Shown: in pieces, positions 26,818-36,468 of the stretch
Numbering within the stretch: position 1 is the first letter of the stretch
Layout: the number at the start of each line of letters is the position of its first letter
Notes under the pieces: generated by a model
What the model saw: the letters and a program-made list of their open reading frames with translations, nothing else
What the model was told of the DNA's origin: nothing
Databases searched by the model: none
Translations under genes and position numbers: made by a program
Source of the DNA: HIMB114 sp052048155
Lineage (GTDB): Bacteria > Pseudomonadota > Alphaproteobacteria > Pelagibacterales > Pelagibacteraceae
NCBI RefSeq assembly: GCF_052048155.1
Contig: NZ_JBNAIK010000007.1
Span: forward strand, 7,122-71,121
Direction: 5' to 3'
DNA: 64,000 nucleotides

Positions 26818-28451
26818 TGAGAAAAATTTTTGTTTTAACTTTATCTGTACTTTTGATTTTCACGGCTTCTTGCGGAAAAAAGAGACCTGATATGGCCTCT
26901 AAAAGAGATGATAAAACAACTAAGCAAGATATTGAAAATTTTGATGTAAAGAATTCAATTAAAGAATTAAAGAAAAATTCAGACGAGTTTTTAAAGCAGG
27001 TTAATTCGTTTAAATCTAAAAAGAAAGCAACTTCAAAAAGAAGAATTCCTATAGATCAGCCTTCGGTCACTGAAGTTTCTTCAGGGCCAAAAGATATTAT
27101 TGATTTAAATTTACCAATCAAAACTCTTGAGACAATTCCTGTAACTTTGAAGTTTGACTCAATGAGTATCAGATCGGCCCTTAAATTATTTTCTAGTATT
27201 GCAAAAAGAAACCTCATCATTGGAGACGAGGTAAGCGGAAATATCACAGTTGACTTTCAAGATATTAAATGGGGTTCAGCAGTTTATGCAATTCTGGAAA
27301 TGAATAATCTTGTAATGTTACATGATCAATCATCTGGAATGTTAAGAGTGCATACGAAAAAGAAATTTATAGATTTAGAAAAACAAAATATTGATAACAC
27401 AAATACAATAAATAAAAATTTAGAGTCTCTTGGAAATGATAGTGTATCAACTGCACCAGTCAGCTCAGCTACAGATGTAACTGGAACCGCAACTCAATCT
27501 GTAGAAGAAGAAACCTCTACAGAAATTTTTAAAGTTTTTAATCAAACATCACAGGATTTAATTGCAAGTTTAAATGCTGTAGTTGATGGTTTATCAGTAA
27601 CAAATGATGCTATTAATAATCAACTAATTATTACTGGAACTAAACAACAGTTGGATCAAACTGAAAAACTTTTAGATAAAATTGATATTGAACGTAAATC
27701 AGTCATGATTGAAGCTTTTATAGTGAATGCCGAGGATGGATTTGCAAAAAAGTTTGATGCAAATTTAGAGATGATAAGCTCGACTGCAGCTGGAGATTTT
27801 AGAGGAGGTAATCAAAGCGGTATCGGAACTATAATTGGTGCAACTAACCCTCAGGGTAACCAATTAGAAGTTGGAACACCAAGTCCGAGTGCTGATACGT
27901 CTTTAACCGCTCCAACTTTGCAAGGAGGAACACTAATTATTGGAAGTATTGGTCGAGCTTTGTTATCAGCAACTATAGCCGCATCAGTATCTGATACAAA
28001 TTCCGAAACTATTTCTAATCCAAAGATTTTTGCAATAGATGGCCAACAGGCAACCATTAGTCAAGGTACCCAGCAAGTAAGATCAGTCCCTGCTTCTGGA
28101 GGGGATGCCGGTGGTTTTGAAACTTTAGATTTCACATTAAATTTTGGAGTAACTCCAACAATTGTTGGCGATAAGGTAAGATTGCAAATTTCTCTAGCGA
28201 ACGATTCTCTTGGCCAGGGAGGAACAGATGCTAACACACCTAAAAATACGGAGAATGTTACTTCAACGGTGGTGTTAAATAATGGAGATGTTGCTATTTT
28301 AGGTGGAGTTTACAAAAATACAAAACAAGACGATATTATATTTGTACCTTTACTGCATAGAATTCCTGTTTTGGGTGAGTTTTTTAAAAAGAAGACTAAA
28401 AGCGATACTAAATCTCAGCTGTTAATATTTGTTACTGCTAATATTGTATAA
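26817..28451 (+). CDS. Type IV pilus/MSHA secretin, lipoprotein (PilQ/MshL family)
   Basis: The secretin forms the outer-membrane pore for the pilus. The 544 residues begin with a lipoprotein signal (FTASC, Cys19), followed by a disordered Lys-rich stretch. Then comes an STN/N0-like domain (VTLKFDSMSIRSALKLF to GNITVDFQDI) and an N1/KH-like domain with the LLDKIDIERKSVMIEAFIV block. The C-terminal secretin domain has NPKIFAIDGQQATISQGTQ, VNLNNGDVAILGG-like VVLNNGDVAILGG and FFKKKTKSDTKSQLLIFVT. Lipidation and length resemble MshL more than PilQ. Confidence 0.92.
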   Translation: MRKIFVLTLSVLLIFTASCGKKRPDMASKRDDKTTKQDIENFDVKNSIKELKKNSDEFLKQVNSFKSKKKATSKRRIPIDQPSVTEVSSGPKDIIDLNLPIKTLETIPVTLKFDSMSIRSALKLFSSIAKRNLIIGDEVSGNITVDFQDIKWGSAVYAILEMNNLVMLHDQSSGMLRVHTKKKFIDLEKQNIDNTNTINKNLESLGNDSVSTAPVSSATDVTGTATQSVEEETSTEIFKVFNQTSQDLIASLNAVVDGLSVTNDAINNQLIITGTKQQLDQTEKLLDKIDIERKSVMIEAFIVNAEDGFAKKFDANLEMISSTAAGDFRGGNQSGIGTIIGATNPQGNQLEVGTPSPSADTSLTAPTLQGGTLIIGSIGRALLSATIAASVSDTNSETISNPKIFAIDGQQATISQGTQQVRSVPASGGDAGGFETLDFTLNFGVTPTIVGDKVRLQISLANDSLGQGGTDANTPKNTENVTSTVVLNNGDVAILGGVYKNTKQDDIIFVPLLHRIPVLGEFFKKKTKSDTKSQLLIFVTANIV

Positions 28452-28477
28452 ATTAGCTAAATCTTTATATTTTCAAC

Positions 28478-30223
28478 ATGCCGTCAATTACTCCTGAAAT
28501 AAGTTTAAAAGTTTCTGCCCTTCTAAAAACTATGGGTAAATTATCTGATCCAATGATTGCAGAGGCCAAGAAAAAACACGATGGAAATGGCAAAGTACCA
28601 CTTGGAATTTTGCATTATTTAATTGAAGATAAAAAAATTACAGAAGATGATATTGTAGCGGCAATCTCAAGAAATTATGCATTAAGAAAAATTCAGTTAA
28701 CTGAACAAACTGTAAAAAAAGAAGCGTTAGCAAAATTACCAAAAGATTTTATTCAACAAAATGAAATAATACCATTTGATTTAGTTGGAAAAATTTTGAA
28801 AGTTGCGATTTTTGATCCAACCAAATCAACATTATCAAGCAAGATGAAAAGTATGACTGGTTGTAACATAGAAATTTATGTTGCCAAACCTTCAAATATT
28901 GAAAGTGCGAAAAAGTTTAAAGTAGTTGTTGAGGCTTTAAAGTCTACAGGTGGACCAGATCAATCTGCCACAAAACCTAAACCTATGGCTCAAGGTATTA
29001 AAATACCAGGTGCAAGAGGTGTTAAGCCTGGCGAAGGTGATGTAGTATCTTTTGTTGATGCAATATTATTAGAATCTTTTAATACAGGTACTTCAGATAT
29101 TCATATCGAGCCTTATAGACGAGGCGAAGCTAGAATTCGTTTTAGAAAAGATGGAGTATTACAAGAGCAATCTCAGTTTACTAGTTTTTTAATGGAAAAT
29201 TATAATGCCATAATTACCAGACTTAAAATCATGGCGGGATGTGATATTTCTGAAAGGCGTTTGCCCCAAGATGGTAAATTACAATTTAAAAATCCAAAAC
29301 CTAAAAGTGCAGATGATGAAGATATTGACGTGAGATTTTCTTGTCTTCCAGCAAAAGAAGGTGAGCGAGTTGTTATGCGTTTACTTGCAGCTGGCCCTGA
29401 TCTTGGTCTCGAACAGATAGGACTTGATCCTGAAGATTATAAAAATTTAGTGAGTGCAATAACCGCGCCACAAGGAATGGTACTTGTAACCGGACCAACA
29501 GGGAGTGGTAAAAGTACAACGCTTTATGGCTGTATTAAAAAAATTAATAGTCCTGGAAAAAATATCATGACTGCAGAAGATCCAGTTGAATTTTATCTAA
29601 AAGGTGTGGGCCAAGTTCAAGCCAATGAAGAAATTGGATTAACTTTTGAAAGCATTTTAAAATCATTCTTAAGACAAGATCCAGAAGTTATATTGGTTGG
29701 AGAGATCAGGGATAAAAATACTGTAAATATTGCAATCAAAGCAGCGTTGACTGGTCACTTACTTCTAAGTACGCTTCATACTAATGACGCTGTATCAACT
29801 GTAGTAAGATTGACAAATATGGGTGTTCCAAATTTTATGGTTGCGTCTGCATTAACCCTTATTGTTGCTCAGCGTCTTGCAAGAAAATCATGTCAAAGTT
29901 GTTTAGTTGAAGATGATCAGGCTACTGAACCAAGTTTATTAAAACTAGGTTTTAAACAAGAAGAGCTATCAACATTTAAAGCCAAAAAAGGACAAGGTTG
30001 TGGAGAGTGTAACAACACTGGCTACAAAGGTCGTCAAGGAATCTATGAAGTTTTAAAAAAAACGCCGGAATTGGAATCTGCAATTTTAAGAGATGCTAGA
30101 GGTGATGAACTCCTGGAGGTTGCCGTAAAAGGTGGTTTTAAAACCATGCAAGATATTGGTCGTGGTTTCATTAAAAGCGGAGTAATTGATATCCATGAAT
30201 ATTCAAGGATATTAGTTACATAG
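28478..30223 (+). CDS. pilB: Type IV pilus assembly ATPase PilB/MshE
   Basis: PilB powers pilin polymerisation. The 581 residues have an N-terminal MshEN/T2SSE_N region (about 1-160), where cyclic-di-GMP binds in some family members. The ATPase core has DIHIEPYRRGEARIRFRKDG, Walker A GPTGSGKSTTLYG (about 341), Walker B DPEVILVGEIRDKNT and the His box GHLLLSTLHTNDAVSTVVRL. Two CxxC pairs (CQSC and CGEC) near 470-510 should bind zinc. It lies between the secretin gene and pilC. Confidence 0.94.
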   Translation: MPSITPEISLKVSALLKTMGKLSDPMIAEAKKKHDGNGKVPLGILHYLIEDKKITEDDIVAAISRNYALRKIQLTEQTVKKEALAKLPKDFIQQNEIIPFDLVGKILKVAIFDPTKSTLSSKMKSMTGCNIEIYVAKPSNIESAKKFKVVVEALKSTGGPDQSATKPKPMAQGIKIPGARGVKPGEGDVVSFVDAILLESFNTGTSDIHIEPYRRGEARIRFRKDGVLQEQSQFTSFLMENYNAIITRLKIMAGCDISERRLPQDGKLQFKNPKPKSADDEDIDVRFSCLPAKEGERVVMRLLAAGPDLGLEQIGLDPEDYKNLVSAITAPQGMVLVTGPTGSGKSTTLYGCIKKINSPGKNIMTAEDPVEFYLKGVGQVQANEEIGLTFESILKSFLRQDPEVILVGEIRDKNTVNIAIKAALTGHLLLSTLHTNDAVSTVVRLTNMGVPNFMVASALTLIVAQRLARKSCQSCLVEDDQATEPSLLKLGFKQEELSTFKAKKGQGCGECNNTGYKGRQGIYEVLKKTPELESAILRDARGDELLEVAVKGGFKTMQDIGRGFIKSGVIDIHEYSRILVT

Positions 30224-30226
30224 TCT

Positions 30227-31510
30227 ATGGCAACATTTGCATACTCAGGTGTCCAGGCTGGAAAAAGGGTTAATGGAGAAATTAACGCTTCTGATCCAAA
30301 AGCAGCTTCTTTAGCTCTTCGACAAAAAAAAATTATTGTAACTGGAATAAAAAAAGCAACTGCAAGTAAAAATAAAACTAATGAGATTGTTGATATTCCA
30401 GTAAGTAATGCACCAATTATTTTTAAAGGTGGTCAGATTTATTTAAACTTTGGACCCTGGGCAACTGTTCCAGCGAAAGAACTACTTCAATTTACAAAAA
30501 AAGTATCAACCATGATTAAGGCCGGCCTTCCAATTTTAGAGTCTATTATGATGATTAGAGATCAAACTGTACATATGAAAATGAAAATGACAGCTCATAA
30601 TATTGTTAAAGATTTAAATTCTGGAATGAACTTAACAGATGCTTTTAAAAAACATCCAAAAATTTTTGATAATATATATATTAATATGATTTCAGCAGGA
30701 GAAGCTAGTGGTAAGTTAGATGAATTTTTAATTAAGCTAGTTGAACTTTTAGAGAAAAATCAAAAAATTAAATCAGGTATTAAAAGCGCTCTTTTTTACC
30801 CAATCATGCTTCTTACAGTTGCAACCACAATTACCATATTCATGTTATGGAAAGTAGTTCCAGTCTTTGAAAAGATGTATGCAAATATGGGAGTTAAATT
30901 ACCTGGTCCAACTTTAATTATAGTAGATGCAAGTCGGTTTATTGCAGATGGAGGTAATATATTAAGAATTGCAATTACTATTTTTGTAGTCAGGTTTATT
31001 TACAAATTTTTATATAACAACATTGAAAGTTTTAGGCACATGATGCATAAAAGATTTTTAAAATTTCCTTTATTTGGAGATTTAATTATCAAGTCTACAG
31101 TTTCCAGAATGTGTATGATTATGGAAAACCTGACGAGAGCCGGTGTAAGCATTATAGAAACTTTAAGAATTGCTCAAACAGTCACAACTAATTTAGTTTT
31201 TGCATATGCTATAGAGAGAATTTCAAAAAAAATTGTAACAGGTCAGACATTGTCAGAACTATTAAAAAATGAAACACATGTATTTCCTCTGGCTTTATCC
31301 CAACTTACGGCGGTTGGTGAAAAAACAGGAAATATGGAAGAAATGTTTAAATCTATTGCTGTATATTATGAAGAAGAATTTGATGGTGTTGTTGCCGCTT
31401 TATCATCAATCATCGAACCTTTAATGATTGTGGTAATTGGTGCTATTATAGGTTTATTGATGGTGGCCTTGTACCTTCCAATATTCAGCGTGGGTCAGGC
31501 TGTTGGCTGA
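30227..31510 (+). CDS. pilC: Type IV pilus inner-membrane platform protein PilC/MshG
   Basis: PilC is the inner-membrane platform on which PilB and PilT act. The 427-residue protein has the T2SSF domain twice (about 85-210 and 290-415). Examples are FTKKVSTMIKAGLPILESI, NMISAGEASGKLDEFL and the second-copy AVGEKTGNMEEMFKSIA. Its membrane helices include FYPIMLLTVATTITIFMLW and the final IEPLMIVVIGAIIGLLMVAL. It starts three bases after pilB. The last 16 bases overlap the convergent membrane-protein gene. Confidence 0.94.
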   Translation: MATFAYSGVQAGKRVNGEINASDPKAASLALRQKKIIVTGIKKATASKNKTNEIVDIPVSNAPIIFKGGQIYLNFGPWATVPAKELLQFTKKVSTMIKAGLPILESIMMIRDQTVHMKMKMTAHNIVKDLNSGMNLTDAFKKHPKIFDNIYINMISAGEASGKLDEFLIKLVELLEKNQKIKSGIKSALFYPIMLLTVATTITIFMLWKVVPVFEKMYANMGVKLPGPTLIIVDASRFIADGGNILRIAITIFVVRFIYKFLYNNIESFRHMMHKRFLKFPLFGDLIIKSTVSRMCMIMENLTRAGVSIIETLRIAQTVTTNLVFAYAIERISKKIVTGQTLSELLKNETHVFPLALSQLTAVGEKTGNMEEMFKSIAVYYEEEFDGVVAALSSIIEPLMIVVIGAIIGLLMVALYLPIFSVGQAVG

Positions 31511-31866
31511 TTTTTTTTATCTAAAATAAAAGAAACTATAATAGATATTAAAGCTGCTCCAAGTCCAGTTGTAACCGCTTCAGTGTAGTGAGCTCCAAAA
31601 TGTGTTGGATGGGTAAAATAATCAATTATCCCAGTAGCTAAAAAAACGTACCCTGCTAAAAAATATTTATTCTGCATAAGTTTAGAAGTTAGCAAGGTAA
31701 CTAATGCAAAGCCTCCGGCACATACCAATCCTACTTTGGAAGCGATTATAAAATGTTTCATCGAAATTAGTAAAATTTTTCCCGAAACCATATTGACCAT
31801 GCATGAAAAAGTTACCATAAGGTAAACCCGAAGGAAAAACTTAGTTTTTAAAATTGACCAATTCAT
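31495..31866 (-). CDS. Small membrane protein, hypothetical
   Basis: No family was recognised. From the ATG at 31866 it is 123 residues with about three to four hydrophobic helices (for example FALVTLLTSKLM, FLAGYVFLATGIIDYF, GLGAALISIIVSFIL) and a charged C-terminus. A longer version from 31902 would overlap the divergent fimT start by 11 bases, so I prefer the shorter one. The gene is inverted within the pilus operon and splits pilC from the minor pilin genes. Confidence 0.5.
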   Translation of the reverse strand: MNWSILKTKFFLRVYLMVTFSCMVNMVSGKILLISMKHFIIASKVGLVCAGGFALVTLLTSKLMQNKYFLAGYVFLATGIIDYFTHPTHFGAHYTEAVTTGLGAALISIIVSFILDKKNQPTA

Positions 31867-31891
31867 TATAAAAAAACATACTATAATAAAT

Positions 31892-32464
31892 ATGAATCGC
31901 AATGGTTTTAGTATTCTCGAATTATTAGTTGTTATTGCAGTTGCTTCAATTGTCGTTGGAATTGGCCTCCCAGCAATAAATAATTTTGGTGTTAGTGAAA
32001 ATTATCAAGGAGATATTTCAATTGTTAGGTCTCAATTTAATTTGGTTCGACAAATGGCCATGGAGGATGGAAATGCATATCGAATTAAGATTGTAAATAA
32101 TGATACAGATAATACTGCTGAATTAGAAGTGTATAGAGATGAAAGTTTAAATCGTTTTAATACAGAATTTCACAAAGACTCTTCTCCACCTTGTTCAAGT
32201 TTTTCTGGAGTAGGAAATAATGGTGCTAAAGTTGATGATTTAACGAAAGACCTTGAGCATTTTACGATAAAAAAATGTACATCATTAACAGGAAACTGCA
32301 CTGCTGTATCAAATGCAAATAATTATTTTTGTATATTACCTAATGCAACCATGCCTGAAAATGCTAGAGGATCAATAACTGCTTCAAACCGAGCAGGTGG
32401 TAAAGCTGATTTTTTAAATGTGTATTCATCAGGTTTTTTTAATATTGGAGATAGGATTGATTAA
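31892..32464 (+). CDS. Minor pseudopilin, GspH/FimT-like
   Basis: The 190-residue protein has a very short leader, MNRNG, then FSILELLVVIAVASIVVGIG with the required Glu at position 5 of the mature chain. PilD would cut after Gly5 and methylate Phe. The C-terminal part is beta-rich with several cysteines, as in GspH/FimT. Minor pilins of this kind prime pilus assembly at the tip. The next gene starts inside its 3' end. Confidence 0.85.
   Translation: MNRNGFSILELLVVIAVASIVVGIGLPAINNFGVSENYQGDISIVRSQFNLVRQMAMEDGNAYRIKIVNNDTDNTAELEVYRDESLNRFNTEFHKDSSPPCSSFSGVGNNGAKVDDLTKDLEHFTIKKCTSLTGNCTAVSNANNYFCILPNATMPENARGSITASNRAGGKADFLNVYSSGFFNIGDRID
32447..32459 (+). promoter_or_regulatory. Ribosome binding site choosing a TTG start
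   Basis: GGAG at 32447-32450 lies six bases before TTG at 32457-32459. This places translation initiation of the PilV-like gene at TTG and gives a short normal prepilin leader (MIKNKFKKQKG). The alternative upstream ATG would add 13 unlikely residues. Confidence 0.7.
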
Positions 32465-33281
32465 AAATAAATTTAAAAAACAAAAAGGTTTATCCATTAT
32501 TGAAGCCATTACCGCTTCAACAATACTTGCGGTATCAGTTATTGTGTTTATGACATTGCAGTCTGAGCAAGAAAAACGTTTCACTCTTCTTAGAAAATTT
32601 GACAAAGCAGCTTATGCTGTAGATTTAGTTTTTGAAGAATTGAATGCAGTTTATGCACCAAAACCAAATCAATATGGAGATCCAGTTGTTTTTCAAAATA
32701 CAAATCCCTCTGGAGGATCAACTCAATCAATTGTGATTAGTGCCTTAACATCAGTTCCTGAAGTTGGAGATCGATTTGTAATAGCTGGAGTACCTGGCAC
32801 TTATGAAATTACAGCTGCTACAAGTTTAACAAATACAAGATCAACTTTAACTGTAAAAAGGTCAGATATTCCAGATACATCACCAAACCTAAGTTTAGCT
32901 AGTAATGCTGTTGCTAACGCTAAACTTACATTCACTTTAAATGCAAATGGATCTTTGGATCCATATGATGATTTAGACTTATTAAAGTATCAAGACAGTA
33001 CTTACAAATCCTCTTTGTCATCAGATCTAGTTACAAGTTTAGAAAAGTGGGGCGATCTTTTAAACAATCATTTAGGTCGTGCACTAACAGATGATAAGAG
33101 GTTAATTGAGGTTGATGAGGTTACCGTAAATATTCCCGTTGACGATAATAATGATGGGGTAACAGATCAAGTCAGTGGAGTAGATCAATTTACATCCGTC
33201 AATAAGACTCAAGTTACAATTACAATTAAACAAGATAATATCACAGAGATATTTAGGAGACATTATACCAATGGTTCTTAA
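32457..33281 (+). CDS. Minor pseudopilin, PilV-like
   Basis: From the TTG at 32457 the product is 274 residues. It begins MIKNKFKKQKG, followed by LSIIEAITASTILAVSVIVF, a type IV prepilin N-terminus with Glu5. The globular part is about 240 residues with no cysteine-rich region. It shares the order fimT-pilV-pilW-pilX with classical minor pilin operons, which supports the name. It overlaps fimT by 8 bases and the pilW-like gene by 11. Confidence 0.78.
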   Translation: MIKNKFKKQKGLSIIEAITASTILAVSVIVFMTLQSEQEKRFTLLRKFDKAAYAVDLVFEELNAVYAPKPNQYGDPVVFQNTNPSGGSTQSIVISALTSVPEVGDRFVIAGVPGTYEITAATSLTNTRSTLTVKRSDIPDTSPNLSLASNAVANAKLTFTLNANGSLDPYDDLDLLKYQDSTYKSSLSSDLVTSLEKWGDLLNNHLGRALTDDKRLIEVDEVTVNIPVDDNNDGVTDQVSGVDQFTSVNKTQVTITIKQDNITEIFRRHYTNGS

Positions 33282-33903
33282 TAATAATCCTAAATTTCAA
33301 AAGGGTATGTCATTAGCTGAAGCATTGATGGCCGTGATAATTTCAACTATTGTGATGGGTACTGCCTATTTTATTTATAACAATTTCCAACAAACATTTG
33401 TAAGACAACTAAATCATAGCGTTATTAAACAAGAAGTACGATTTGCAATTCATTCGTTACAACTAGATTTAAGAATGGCGGGGTACAAACACATAGACTC
33501 TACTTCAGATATAACGGACGCAAATGCAATTCGATTATTTGACACTTCAAATAACGCAGTTTCTGATGGCAATGATGCAGATCGTGTTTCTGCTTGTTTT
33601 GATCATGAAAATAATGATGGAACAGTTCAAAGAAAAATCGTTGAATATGAAATTGGAACTGAACAATCCAGTGATACTGAAAAAACTATTTTAAAAAAAA
33701 GAGTTTATGATTCTAATAACTGTAACTTAAATGATGATGATACTATGCCTTTATCTTGGGAACCGGTAGCTAAAAATTTTAAAAAATTTAAAATTCAAAA
33801 AAAAAATAATATTTTAAATTTTGATATTGAACTTGAAGATCCTGGAAAAAAAATTGTTGAAAAATATAATGCTGCAGCATTTATGAGGAATGTGAGTTAT
33901 TAA
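33271..33903 (+). CDS. Minor pseudopilin, PilW-like
   Basis: The 210-residue protein has the leader MVLNNNPKFQKG and then MSLAEALMAVIISTIVMGTA, with Glu5. The following YNNFQQTFVRQ and VRFAIHSLQLDLRMAGYKH match the PilW-type region, where the first helix runs into a domain with the LRMAGY motif. It ends with a TAATG overlap with the PilX-like gene. The assignment rests on this motif and gene order. Confidence 0.8.
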   Translation: MVLNNNPKFQKGMSLAEALMAVIISTIVMGTAYFIYNNFQQTFVRQLNHSVIKQEVRFAIHSLQLDLRMAGYKHIDSTSDITDANAIRLFDTSNNAVSDGNDADRVSACFDHENNDGTVQRKIVEYEIGTEQSSDTEKTILKKRVYDSNNCNLNDDDTMPLSWEPVAKNFKKFKIQKKNNILNFDIELEDPGKKIVEKYNAAAFMRNVSY

Positions 33904-35768
33904 TGAAAAATAATCAAAAAGGTTTTGTTCTTGTTTTTGTAATTGCAGTGGTTGCTGCACTCTCTTTGATGACAGCATCAATGAATTTTTATTATGATAA
34001 TGCATTAAAATCTACGACAAGAAATAGTGTGTATCAGCAAATCAAACTTGCATCAGAAACAGGTGTTCAGGCAGCGAAGAACTGGTTACTTACAGAGATG
34101 AATAAAGATCAGTTTTCTTTACTTGATATCCAAAATAATTCGCACATTGATAATTCGAATAACCAATGCCTAAACCGTCATGGCTACACAGATAGTACAA
34201 AAGATATTCATTTTACCAAATGGATCAAAGGTAATTTAGGAACAGATTCTAAATTTGCTGGCATAGAATATGAAGTTTTTGTTCAAAGATATGCTGATAA
34301 TATCAGATCTTTATATTTTGGCGGTTTTGGTCCTGGCGGAGCTACAAATGGTTTAGGTGAATCACGTTCAGGTGCTTATGTAAGAAAGTTTAAAGATTTT
34401 CCAGATGATCAGTTCACAGTTGAAATGTGGGTTTATAACGACAAGGATGATGTGAATTATAATATGCATGCCTGGGAGTACGGACGGTACTGGGATGTTG
34501 TTTTAAAAGTAATTAATAATAATTCTTACGATCATAAATATTCTCCAAGAATTGGTGCATACGAATTATCATCAACTGACCCTGCAAATAATTTAAATGT
34601 CGTAAGAAAACAATGGACACATCTTGCCTGGGTTTGGGACGGAGGATCTGGAACAGGTAATACTAGAATATATCAAAACGGATCATTAACTGGCACTTGG
34701 AACGCAAGTTTTACAAATAATGACACAAGTTATGGAACAGACGCAAGTGGATCGAATTTGTTACCAAATCAAAATGATGATGGTGATACGAGTGTAGATT
34801 ATTTACCATTAGTTATTGGTAATGGGCTTAATGGTTTTGATGAAGGGACGACAGGAGATACGGTTACTACAGCAAAAAACAATGGTGTAGAGTTTCAAGG
34901 TGTGCCTTGGCTAGGTAATATTACGGAAGTTAGAATTTGGAGCAATTCAAGAACACAATCAAACATAGCTGATAATTATAGAACAAGGTTAACAGGATCA
35001 GAACCTAATTTGGTGAGTTATTATAAATTTAATGAAGGGAGCGGGAGTACTGTAAATGATAATGCGACCAAAGCTGATGCTGACAAAAATCATTTAACTG
35101 TCATGGGACTTAGTTTGACAGGTGACAATCAAACAAAATGGCAATCAACATTTGCAAAATACCCGTTAGTAACTGATCATAATGATACTCCAGAGATAAA
35201 CGTTCCTCCAGGTGAGGATGTTGCTTATTACAGAATTTTATCGTGCGGTAGAGGACCCGATGGACAACTTATACCATTAGAATCAATTGTTTCTGCCCCT
35301 GTGGTAAAAGGTGATATTGGTACCGAAGGAGAGGTTGGAACTACACTTGCAGATTATGGTTTTACTCAAACTCAAGTTCCTAATACCGTAGAATTTAATT
35401 TTTTCACTGATGGTTCTTCAAATTCAATTTATATGAATAATGAGGATCGTATTCATATTACCAATATTCCAACGGGATGGACGGTAAATCAAGCTTTTGA
35501 TGGTAATGCAACACCGCTTCGAATTACACCACAAGCTGGAATTACTATGGATCAATTTAAACAGGGTTTGACCAATGTTTTTTATGATAGTTGCGGTAAA
35601 GAGCATGACTGTGGCAACAATCCAGAAACTTATACTCCAGGAGTAAGAAGAGTTAGAGTTCAGCTTAATTATACAAATCCACTTTTTAATGAAACCCACG
35701 GATTTACAAAAAATCTTTCTGCTAGAGAAAAAGTAATTTTAACCCCGGTATCTTGGAGAATAAGATAA
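33903..35768 (+). CDS. PilX-like minor pilin fused to a LamG/concanavalin-like domain
   Basis: The 621-residue protein starts MKNNQKGFVLVFVIAVVAALSLMTAS, a PilX-type N-terminus without the usual Glu5. It continues with the region containing LASETGVQAAKNWL, typical of PilX. Residues about 165-400 form a LamG-like beta-sandwich: FTVEMWVYND, RKQWTHLAWVWDG, TRIYQNGSLTGTWN, NITEVRIWSNSRTQSNI and LVSYYKFNEGSGSTV. The remaining 200 residues are beta-rich with three cysteines. MSHA operons carry a similar large LamG protein, MshQ. A tip adhesin binding glycans or surfaces is the likely role. Confidence 0.8.
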   Translation: MKNNQKGFVLVFVIAVVAALSLMTASMNFYYDNALKSTTRNSVYQQIKLASETGVQAAKNWLLTEMNKDQFSLLDIQNNSHIDNSNNQCLNRHGYTDSTKDIHFTKWIKGNLGTDSKFAGIEYEVFVQRYADNIRSLYFGGFGPGGATNGLGESRSGAYVRKFKDFPDDQFTVEMWVYNDKDDVNYNMHAWEYGRYWDVVLKVINNNSYDHKYSPRIGAYELSSTDPANNLNVVRKQWTHLAWVWDGGSGTGNTRIYQNGSLTGTWNASFTNNDTSYGTDASGSNLLPNQNDDGDTSVDYLPLVIGNGLNGFDEGTTGDTVTTAKNNGVEFQGVPWLGNITEVRIWSNSRTQSNIADNYRTRLTGSEPNLVSYYKFNEGSGSTVNDNATKADADKNHLTVMGLSLTGDNQTKWQSTFAKYPLVTDHNDTPEINVPPGEDVAYYRILSCGRGPDGQLIPLESIVSAPVVKGDIGTEGEVGTTLADYGFTQTQVPNTVEFNFFTDGSSNSIYMNNEDRIHITNIPTGWTVNQAFDGNATPLRITPQAGITMDQFKQGLTNVFYDSCGKEHDCGNNPETYTPGVRRVRVQLNYTNPLFNETHGFTKNLSAREKVILTPVSWRIR

Positions 35769-35788
35769 ATTTTGCTATAGAGATAATT

Positions 35789-36451
35789 ATGAATCAAAGA
35801 GGATTTTCTTTAGTAGAGTTATTGGTTGTAGTTGCAATTATAGGGGTGCTAGCTTCAGTAGGAGTTGTTGGTTATGATCGATATGTTGAAAGTACAAAAA
35901 GAAAGGTTTTAGACCAGAACTATGAAAAGATTTTGAGAATGATGGAAACGGAGGCGACTATTGTAAGAAATGAATTGGGTAGCGCTGTAGATGAATATAA
36001 TGTTAGCGGTACTGCAACTGGTAACAAAATTTCAGGCGATACAACTTGTCATGAATTTTTAGTTTCAATGAAAAAGTTTTTAAATCAAGATAATGATGCA
36101 TTTAAAAATCCATACAGAACAGACAAAACAAGTATAACAGTTGATAATGCTGGATGGACAACACATCAACCAGGCATGATCTCTTTTTTTTGTTATAAGT
36201 CCAGTGGGGGATATGGATCTGGTGGAGGGTGTCCAATGATACAAGCAAGATTTAGAGTGATTGTTTATTATGATCCAAAAAGTAAAAATGATAATGTAAA
36301 TCCTAAATATTCACATAAATCAATTGGCACATTTATAAATAATGTAGCATCTGCTCAAGCAGATTGTGGCTGGAGTCAAACTGAACATGGTAACTGGCAT
36401 ACCGGTGCAGATGCGATTGATACTGATGCCGCATATACACCAGGAAGTTAG
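35789..36451 (+). CDS. Type IV pilin, large GFSLVELL family, copy 1
   Basis: I start at the ATG at 35789 (220 residues), giving the leader MNQRG and mature FSLVELLVVVAIIGVLASVG. The rest has the family landmarks: TTCHEFLVSMKK, a VDNAGWTTHQPGMI block, FFCYKSSGGYGSGGGCPM and DCGW, hence four ordered cysteines. The C-terminus is DTDAAYTPGS, so the DAxY motif is followed by four extra residues. The upstream in-frame start at 35753 would add a poor leader. It follows the LamG protein on the same strand. Confidence 0.88.
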   Translation: MNQRGFSLVELLVVVAIIGVLASVGVVGYDRYVESTKRKVLDQNYEKILRMMETEATIVRNELGSAVDEYNVSGTATGNKISGDTTCHEFLVSMKKFLNQDNDAFKNPYRTDKTSITVDNAGWTTHQPGMISFFCYKSSGGYGSGGGCPMIQARFRVIVYYDPKSKNDNVNPKYSHKSIGTFINNVASAQADCGWSQTEHGNWHTGADAIDTDAAYTPGS

Positions 36452-36468
36452 TCTATATATTACATTTA

